Of a stretch of 64,000 nucleotides of DNA, positions 24,446-64,000 are shown in pieces. The stretch lies in assembly GCF_048569485.1 (NCBI RefSeq), contig NC_134353.1, forward strand, positions 529,015,008 to 529,079,007, in the 5' to 3' direction. The position numbers and the translations under genes are program-made. This DNA comes from Anomaloglossus baeobatrachus (lineage: Eukaryota; Chordata; Amphibia; Anura; Aromobatidae). Numbering within the stretch: the first letter of the stretch is position 1; every line of letters starts with the position of its first letter. The notes under the pieces are model-generated. The model worked only from the letters and a program-made list of their open reading frames with translations. It made no database searches and was not told the DNA's origin.

Positions 24446-25661
24446 AGTTGTGGACAAAATCAGGTGTGCACTGGGCAACGTCATCAGTGGCAAGGTCCAT
24501 CTCATCACCGGTAGGTGGACCAGTAAGCGCAAACAGGGATATATATCTCCCTAACTGCCCAAAGGGAAAATCTAGTGGCGGCTGGGCCTAAGGTGGAAAG
24601 CATTTTGGTGCATGTCCTACTACCACCAAGGATTGCTGGATGTTTCTCTGTCCACGTTGCCTCTTCTTTCTGCTATGCATCCTCCTCATCCGGTCAATAT
24701 AACACCTGCATGAACAATTTCAGCACAGCCAGGGGGAAATTACATCAGGCTGTTCTGAAACTCATCTGTTTGGGGGGAAAAGACCACACCGTGCAGGAAC
24801 TGTGGGATTGAACAACAGACCAATAAGTAGAACCCATCCTGGTGGTGTGTGACAACAGATGAAATGTGTGCTTAGCTTTAAAAATAATCCCGAGATGTCA
24901 GGGCTCCTGCAGAAAGTTTTGGCCGTCTGTGGGCACTTTCAGCATTTTTACCCTGCTGATGCTCACCTGTCTGCGCTGCACGTCACTACTGCGTTCCTAC
25001 TAACTGCCTCATTCTTGATGTACCCACAAGGTGGCATTTCGCTTTGCATATGCTGGAGAGACTGTGCGATCAGCAGCAGGTGATAGTGGTGATACAGCTG
25101 CAGCACGCACGGGGTGAGTTTTTCTGTGAAACAACTCTGCTTCACCAACCAAGTGGGCCTCCATGCATGACGTTTGTGCCATGTTGCGCTGTTTTGAGTA
25201 CCCCAAGAACATAGCCAGTGCTCATGACCTATTATCAGTGCTACTTTCCCATTTCTATGCCTCCTTGAAAAAACACTTTAGGAGATGATGGATGAGGTGG
25301 TGGGACAAGAGGCAGAGGAGGAGGAACAGGGGACATTCACATGAATATCAGGCCAGTTGTCCACACATGGCTCAAGGGGTGGATTACTGTACCAATAGCA
25401 GCCAGGTACACAACTGTCCAGCCAGGGGACAGTTTTTGAGGAGGACGAACCGTGTTCACGGCAGGGTGGCACCTAAAGCAGCTCACAGGCATCACAGGAG
25501 CATGGCTGGGGGGGATAAAGGACACAGACGATTCACCTCCCACTGAGAACAGCTTGTTGTTGTCTCTGGGTAGCCTAGCACACACACGAGCAAAAACATG
25601 CTGCAGTGCCTGCGCAACAACGTCCAAGTTTCCCAGATTGTTACTACTGGTAATTACTTTA
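24440..25661 (+). pseudogene. hAT transposase relic (hAT-2 type), core region
   Basis: Broken frames give HLITGRWTSKRKQGYISLTA, aligning with the DTWTSKHGQGRYRSLTGHW block of the hAT at 5612, then HQAVLKLICLGGKDHTVQEL (compare HQAVFSLKCLGNKSHTAAEL) and, further on, FEYPKNIASAHDLLS. The order agrees with a hAT core. Many stops and shifts are present. It abuts Tc1-1 on the right and a family C-like repeat on the left. It may be the downstream part of the relic at 4640. Confidence 0.7.
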
Positions 25662-25663
25662 TA

Positions 25664-27321
25664 CAGTTAGGTCCAGAAATATTTGGACAGTGACACAATT
25701 TTCGCGAGTTGGGCTCTGCATGCCACCACATTGGATTTGAAATGAAACCTCTACAACAGAATTCAAGTGCAGATTGTAACGTTTAATTTGAAGGTTTGAA
25801 CAAAAATATCTGATAGAAATTGTAGGAATTGTACACATTTCTTTACAAACACTCCACATTTTAGGAGGTCAAAAGTAATTGGACAAATAAATCAAACCCA
25901 AACAAAATATTTTTATTTTCAATATTTTGTTGCGAATCCTTTGGAGGCAATCACTGCCTTAAGTCTGGAACCCATGGACATCACCAAACACTGGGTTTCC
26001 TCCTTCTTAATGCTTTGCCAGGCCTTTACAGCCGCAGCCTTCACGTCTTGCTTGTTTGTGGGTCTTTCCGTCTTAAGTCTGGATTTGAGCAAGTGAAATG
26101 CATGCTCAATTGGGTTAAGATCTGGTGATTGACTTGGCCATTGCAGAATGTTCCACTTTTTTGCACTCATGAACTCCTGGGTAGCTTTGGCTGTATGCTT
26201 GGGGTCATTGTCCATCTGTACTATGAAGCGCCGTCCGATCAACTTTGCGGCATTTGGCTGAATCTGGGCTGAAAGTATATCCCGGTACACTTCAGAATTC
26301 ATCCAGCTACTCTTGTCTGCTGTTATGTCATCAATAAACACAAGTGACCCAGTGGCATTGAAAGCCATGCATGCCCATGCCATCACGTTGCCTCCACCAT
26401 GTTTTAGAGGATGTGGTGTGCCTTGGATCATGTGCCGTTCCCTTTCTTCTCCAAACTTTTTTCTTCCCATCATTCTGGTACAGGTTGATCTTTGTCTCAT
26501 CTGTCCATAGAATACTTTTCCAGAACTGAGCTGGCTTCATGAGGTGTTTTTCAGCAAATTTAACTCTGGCCTGTCTATTTTTGGAATTGATGAATGGTTT
26601 GCATCTAGATGTGAACCCTTTGTATTTACTTTCATGGAGTCTTCTCTTTACTGTTGACTTAGAGACAGATACACCTACTTCACTGAGAGTGTTCTGGACT
26701 TCAGTTGATGTTGTGAACGGGTTCTTCTTCACCAAAGAAAGTATGTGGCGATCATCCACCACTGTTGTCATCCGTGGACGCCCAGGCCTTTTTGAGTTCC
26801 CAAGCTCACCAGTCAATTCCTTTTTTCTCAGAATGTACCCGACTGTTGATTTTGCTACTCCAAGCATATCTGCTATCTCTCTGATGGATTTTTTCTTTTT
26901 TTTCAGCCTCAGGATGTTCTGCTTCACCTCAATTGAGAGTTCCTTAGACCGCATGTTGTCTGGTCACAGCAACAGCTTCCAAATGCAAAACCACACACCT
27001 GTAATCAACCCCAGACCTTTTAACTACTTCATTGATTACAGGTTAATGAGGGAGACGCCTTCAGAGTTAATTGCAGCCCTTAGAGTCCCTTGTCCAATTA
27101 CTTTTGGTCCGTTGAAAAAGAGAAGGCTATGCATTACAGAGCTATGATTCCTAAACCCTTTCTCCGATTTGGATGTGAAAACTCTCATATTGCAGCTGGG
27201 AGTGTGCACTTTCAGCCCATATTATATATATATATATATAATTGTATTTCTGAACATGTTTTTGTAAACAGCTAAAATAACAAAACTTGTGTCACTGTCC
27301 AAATATTTCTGGACCTAACTG
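25664..27321 (-). mobile_element. Tc1-like transposon Tc1-1, 1658 bp
   Basis: The inverted ends CAGTTAGGTCCAGAAATATT are flanked by TA (25662-25663, 27322-27323). The transposase gene is on the minus strand. An (AT)n tract lies at 27224-27240. It is inserted beside the hAT relic. The ends are almost unmutated, so it is comparatively young. Confidence 0.95.
25919..26954 (-). pseudogene. Tc1-1 transposase, one apparent frameshift
   Basis: This cut-and-paste transposase opens MRSKELSIEVKQNILRLKK, with two helix-turn-helix regions (SIREIADMLGVAKSTVGYIL and STVKRRLHESKYKGF). The catalytic motifs are [19 protein letters not shown] and [11 protein letters not shown], giving DD34E spacing. The first frame runs 26954-26331 and the second covers the C-terminal half to 25919, overlapping around 26330-26500; homology changes frame near 26405. 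It ends KGFATKY. The length of about 340 residues is normal for Tc1. Confidence 0.9.
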
Positions 27322-27323
27322 TA

Positions 27324-28045
27324 TTATTTTAAAGGGGTTCTGTGAGCTCTGTGGGGTAACTCTGAAAACAGGCTATGTGGGGGCACTCTTAAAATTTGTA
27401 TTTTATTAATTTCCTTCCTATTTAACCAAAATTGGTATGGTGACAGAACCACTTTAAGTCATTTCCTATACACATTTGTTTTCAGTGCCATTGTCCTGCT
27501 CTTACACCCATTTAACTTCCTTTTGCAGACCACTAGCCCTTACTATGACCATTTTACAGCACAAACGTTTGGGTCCCCATTGACTTCTATGGGGTTTGGT
27601 GTCAAGTTCAGGTACTAAACCAAACTTTTAACTACAGTTTGGCTGAACCCAGCGAAACCAAACATCCACGGACCAGTCATTCCCAGTAACAAATTAAAGA
27701 CAAGGATGCAGCAGGCCCAACTCATTTGTTTTACAATCACTGCACTGTAATAGTGTAACAGCTCCTAAGACATGCTATTATATTGCGGGTGGAAAAGGGT
27801 TAAAAGATTAATAAGAAAAAAACAAAATAAGAAATTAAGCCTAGTGACAAGTTGTAGCTTCAAGTCAGCTTCAAATGAAGACGTCTTCTGCAGATCTTTG
27901 GAGTCCTCTGTAAGAAGCCACCAGGAGTTCCCCTGGTATTAAAAATGATTAGCTGCCACACAGTTTTCATATTCTGAATTGTTTATACATTTCACACATG
28001 AAATTATTAAAGCCTCCCATATACATTTTTCTTGCCAATACTATG
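27324..28045. other. 26-bp repeat remnants, then unassigned sequence
   Basis: 27330-27395 holds two or three degenerate GGCTCTGTGGGG units, probably the 3' subterminal part of hAT-2. The rest shows no gene. Confidence 0.5.
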
Positions 28046-28410
28046 GGCCCGATTAAAACTTTTTCTCCAGTATTCTGTAGTAAAAAGCTTTGAAAAGTTG
28101 CATAATTTTAGTGCAACTTGAGGCTTCAAAAGTTCTGAAGCCAATTTTGCCCAGCTCCAACAAAGTGGGTGAATTGGGGAAGGATAGGGAAAGTGGCTAC
28201 TGCCGTCATCAAATTCATGACGGATAGTGGCATTCGCTATGACAAAGCTTACTTCAGCAACATTCGATGGTGAGGTGCTTGCCATCCATCCAATGCTCCT
28301 GATTCATAAATCAGGATTATAATTTAGGCATCAGGAGCGTTTTGACTCCAGCACATCAACTCATCAAGACTGTTGTGAATAATGCCGACCTTAATGAATC
28401 ACAGGTCCTC
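28046..28410. repeat. Decayed palindromic MITE (GGGCCCGATT ends)
   Basis: It starts GGGCCCGATTAAAAC and ends in AATGAATCACAGGTCC, weakly inverted. Arms are degraded and the boundaries approximate. Confidence 0.4.
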
Positions 28411-28540
28411 TGAGTAATTTAAACATATACTAACAGCCGATTATGAACCACGATATCTGGACCAGCTGTGGGTCTCCTGACCCAAATCCCATAGCCTCAT
28501 AACTCATAGGCTTATATGAGGTTGTTGAATTCAGGTCAAC

Positions 28541-28710
28541 AGTAATGATGAGCTAGCACTACTATGCCAAGATTTTCCAGAAAAAATCCTCACGTTTTCC
28601 ATTGACTTCAATTATACTCCGAACACGAGTCGAGTACCCAAGCAGACAGACTGCTCATTACGAGTACTGAGCATGCAAGCATGGTAGTGCTCGCTCATTA
28701 CTAGTCAAGA
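28541..28710. repeat. Small hAT-like MITE, about 165 bp
   Basis: The ends TAATGATGAGCTAGCACTAC and inverted TAGTAATGAGCGAGCACTAC are flanked by GTCAACAG and GTCAAGAG, a likely 8-bp duplication with one change. There is no coding capacity. Confidence 0.5.
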
Positions 28711-29294
28711 GTTCTGCAGCCGGTCTAGACATCCAAGTACATACTTAGGCAATTAAAGGGGTTGTCCATTACTTGGACAACCCATTCTCAATTGTTTTAT
28801 TTTCCAGTATATAATAACAGCATATACTCGCTACTGGTACAATTCCAGGGATGTTGGCATATGGTCTTCCAAGACTCGCGTGACATTTTAATGCCATGTA
28901 ATCCCTGCAGCCAAACAGCTGTCGCTTCACTCTCACTTCCTTTGAGTGATAAGTGATAGGGCAGCAGCAGCTCTCACTCCTTTCGAATTGTTGGTTTCAT
29001 ATGAAGGATGAGTGAAGCAGCCACTGATTAGATGCAGGGCTCGCATAATGCCATTACGTGCACAGGGATACCAGACACCGACATTGCTGGTACAGCGCCA
29101 CTGGTAAGTATAGGTTGTGATTATTTTTCACAGGACAATACAGTAATTGAGAAATGTGAAAGTCGCTTTATATATACATTATAATTTATAGATCAAAATA
29201 GCTATTTCCTTACACCGTTTTACAGATTCCTCTTATTCTATTTCTTGTATAGCTTGTCTGGGTAAAAGATGAACAATAAGACTAAAGACAACCA
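28711..29294. other. Unassigned stretch downstream of ACER2
   Basis: No gene. A short AAAGGGGTTGTCCA...TGGACAACCC inverted motif at about 28755-28792 is a remnant of a common repeat. Confidence 0.4.
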
Positions 29295-29310
29295 TCTCAT
29301 TGAAAATCAG

Positions 29311-29316
29311 TTTATT
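29311..29316 (-). promoter_or_regulatory. ACER2: Candidate ACER2 polyadenylation signal AATAAA
   Basis: On the minus strand the site reads CAATAAACTG and is followed about 20 bases later by a G/T-rich stretch, as expected for cleavage. It lies 2.2 kb past the stop. No transcript evidence is available here. Confidence 0.45.
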
Positions 29317-29867
29317 GAAAAGTCTTTGTGAATTGCTGAGCGCAAATACATATATGTAGAGACATATACTTCAGATTATCTTACCTGAGCATAAGAACAC
29401 TGCAAAAATCAGCCACTGGTGTCAGTTCAGAGAGCACAGTGACAGTATAAAGTGTTCTTATCATTTGAGATTTAAATGCACATTTCCATAATACAATATT
29501 CATAATGACTTGTCAGACTGAATGCTCCTCACCGCTGAAACTATTAAACTATGTTAATAAAGAGGAACTCCAGTCAGGTGAGAAAATGATCTTTATAAAA
29601 GCCCTATTCTTGTCCTCACTGTGCAGCACTATATAACAAAATAGAGAGATTCAATGGCAGTTGCTGAATGAGCTCCAATTACTAAGGTCAACCATGTATC
29701 CCAGACAGAAATACGCATACAGCAGTTGTCACCCCACACACCCTTTTCGATAGAGCAGTTTCTACTTCATCCTTTAGAATTATGGCAATAAAATTAGAAG
29801 AAAGGCTCTAATCTGAAGTCACCATGAAATATGTGCCTGGAGTCGCACTTGTAAAGCACGAAGGGCC

Positions 29868-30290
29868 CGGTTCATGATTGCATTTGTGCAAGTTTTTGTT
29901 GTGTTTTACATCATATTCTTTTTTTAATTTGTGCTTTTGTTAAAAGTACAAGTTTTAATGTCTTCATCTGGAGTATAGAGTTTACAGTGACTTGTGATTT
30001 TTCATTTGTAGTCCAGTTCCCATCCTAGACTGATTTTATGCTCACCTGAAATTTTGATTTAGTTTTTGTGACATTTTAGCAGTAAAAAGTGATTTTTTTT
30101 GCACTCAAAAAATTAAAAATCGCAAAAGAGATTAAAGGAAAAAAAATAAAGATCATTTCTGATTTTGCGGCAAAAATAACTGTTTTGCAACATTTTGATA
30201 AATTTTGAGCAAAAAAATTGTAATACCACAAAGACAAAAAAAGAAAAATGATTTAAAAAAATTACACGATAAAATCGGGCTCTAGAGTTT
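29868..30290. repeat. Decayed palindromic repeat in the ACER2 3' UTR
   Basis: GGGCCCGGTTCATG at the left and AAAATCGGGCTC at the right are imperfect inverted ends around an A/T-rich interior. It looks related in style to 28046-28410. Confidence 0.4.
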
Positions 30291-30326
30291 AGGAACTTCT
30301 AGATTATGACCTAAAATCTCATTCTT

Positions 30327-30700
30327 TAAGCACTACTTCAGTGTTTGTTTTTTCACCAGTGGTGTTTTATATCTAAGTCCCCTGGGCCCAGTCTTATACT
30401 TACCCTCCAGTCTTTTCATCCTCTTCCAGTCCCGCGGCGCCATCTTATACCCGTAACTTCTAACTCAACGGAAGTTAGATGCTACATCACAAGCGTCAAT
30501 GTAACTATGAGAGCCTGAATGATGCTCTCATAGACACACTGGAGATGAAGGCAGGTCACAAAGCATCTGACATAGACGGGACTGTCACTGGAAACAGATG
30601 AAGACATAGGTGGGTGAGTATTAGGCAGGGGGCAGGGGATTTACATTTAAAGCACCACTCTAGGGGTGACATTAGAAAAAATGGTGGAGTGGTGCTTTAA
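30327..30700. repeat. Decayed palindromic repeat in the ACER2 3' UTR
   Basis: TTAAGCACTACTTCAGTG and the inverted right end TTAAAGCACCACTCCACC bound it; the interior contains GCACCACTCTAGGGG. Edges are approximate. Confidence 0.45.
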
Positions 30701-31503
30701 GATTAATGAGAAAGAGGGGTAAAATCCCAAATGTGGACAGAGCCTAAAATCATAATCAATAAAATGATTTGTTTAAAAAGGTATTAACATTGTAAAAATT
30801 GTTAATAAGCGTATAACATGGTCTTCAGAAAAGATGCATTTATACAGCAGAAAAATACTTAATTTACACAATACTTTGACTAGTGAGATGTACAAAGCAA
30901 CAATATGAAAAAACATTGCATTTTAAAGTCTCTTAGAAATAGTGCCACATCACAGAAATCATCCAAAGAAAATACATACATCTGTAAAAAAGATGGCAAA
31001 AGATATATCTATGGAACATTTAACCCTGATAGGTAGATGGAGCCCCACAATGAGATGGATTTCTCTACAGCTCAGTACTGCACAATCCTTTCCCGGGACT
31101 TGTACGTTTCCATTATAAGTGAGATGACAGGAACGAGACACAACACAACATAAAATATTTATAGTCCGACTCCTGCTTGGAATAGCATACAAGCCACCAC
31201 TTCATTTTCCTCCTGCCTCAACATGACAGATATCACGACTGCCATGTCGAAAATGTATTACCGTATTTCATGCAAGAAATATCATTATATAAATATGGAT
31301 GTGTTAATAAATAAGATTCTCTGAAGAACTCTGGACTTGTAGGAAATAGAGGCAAATTCTTTTGTCATTTTGGCAGCAACTAAAGTCTTAGTCAATAAAG
31401 ATAAGACAAGTCTGTCATTATAGGTCCCTAACGAGAGGGTGGAAAATGCCGGCTAAATTCCCCTGGAGGTTGCACATAGAAGGATCTGTATGTTCATTAT
31501 CGT

Positions 31504-63572
<32,069 letters not shown>

Positions 63573-64000
63573 CTATAATATAAAATAGAAAGTCAAAATC
63601 AAAAAGGAGAAGCAAATAAATATAAACCAAATAAACCAATAGGGATAAAGTAGTAAACTAGAAGCATTCCGGGAATGTATGGAGTGGAATGTATCATATC
63701 TGAACAATACAGCAGTGGAGCACATATCAAAATTACAAATATGGCAGATTGTTATTTTTGCCGTAACCGCTACATGCAGCGTTATTTGTTCACCAATATG
63801 TAAACCTGATGGAGCCCATTCTATCACTAGTGTATGTCGGGAGTCGCTGGTGTCCAGCATGTGGGTGTTCGGCATTGGCAATATTTTTGTATTTCTGTTC
63901 CTATAACTGAACGTAAGTGCGGAAATAACTAGCTCAGATATTTCCAGAATCTATTATGAATGATTTCCTGTTCCTGTGATCCTAATATACAATAAAGCAC
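63573..64000. other. ACER2 intron 1, acceptor-proximal part
   Basis: Intronic, with the acceptor TATTATAG at its left edge. Exon 1, which would encode the N-terminal calcium-binding WCEDNY-type motif, is not in the window. Confidence 0.6.

Larger units (their letters stand above)
29295..31503 (-). other. ACER2: Probable ACER2 3' untranslated region
   Basis: This stretch follows the ACER2 stop. The extent is inferred from a minus-strand AATAAA at 29316-29311 with a T/G-rich stretch after it. It is not featureless: two decayed palindromic repeats (about 29868-30290 and 30327-30700) appear to lie inside it. Other AATAAA-like sites exist, so the real end could differ. No other coding sequence was seen. 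Confidence 0.5.

Noticed and set aside
26539-27147. 202-codon plus-strand frame
   Set aside because: It is the antisense of the Tc1-1 transposase; the homology lies on the minus strand.

Overview
The window is vertebrate nuclear DNA, most likely from a frog (anuran amphibian). Two things point there. The only host gene I can support is ACER2, alkaline ceramidase 2, split into exons with vertebrate-type introns. Almost everything else is transposon sequence of the kind that fills frog genomes: Tc1-like elements, hAT elements, Ty3/gypsy retrotransposons and many palindromic MITEs. The taxon is inferred from repeat style, not proven.

Host gene. ACER2 lies on the minus strand. Coding exons 2 to 6 are at 63572-63458, 61622-61481, 57139-57002, 43551-43414 and 31690-31504; exon 1 lies beyond the right edge. 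All visible splice sites are GT-AG, and the five exons encode 239 residues plus stop, so with the usual 36-residue exon 1 the protein would be 275 residues, the human length. A 3' UTR of about 2.2 kb probably ends near 29295.

Layout, left to right. 1-2500: a MITE tail and a 470-bp direct duplication. 2400-5334: subterminal repeats and the 5' end of an old hAT element, hit by MITEs. 5335-13942: a four-layer nest (retroposon G, a solo LTR inside it, a 7.05-kb hAT inside that, and another solo LTR inside the hAT transposase gene). 14184-22352: an old, heavily broken Ty3/gypsy element carrying two solo LTRs. 22355-27400: MITEs, another hAT relic and a Tc1 element. 27400-31503: decayed repeats, then the ACER2 3' UTR. 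31691-43413 (ACER2 intron 5): five Tc1-like elements or relics, several nested, plus MITEs. 43552-57001 (intron 4): another Tc1 element with insertions, a young Ty3/gypsy chromovirus of 5780 bp in antisense to ACER2, and palindromic repeats. 57140-64000: an L2-like LINE next to exon 4, MITEs, a minisatellite and the 5' part of ACER2.

How the parts relate. ACER2 is the only gene likely to act for the cell. The mobile elements make up the bulk of its introns, and their nesting and target-site duplications give a relative history. The strongest structural signals are a clan of TA-flanked palindromic MITEs with related ends, several of which abut another TA element across one shared TA; a hAT element whose transposase 3' end has been copied into a tandem array; a young gypsy element with the hallmarks of self-priming; and a LINE whose 3' tail sits about 15 bases from an ACER2 splice acceptor.
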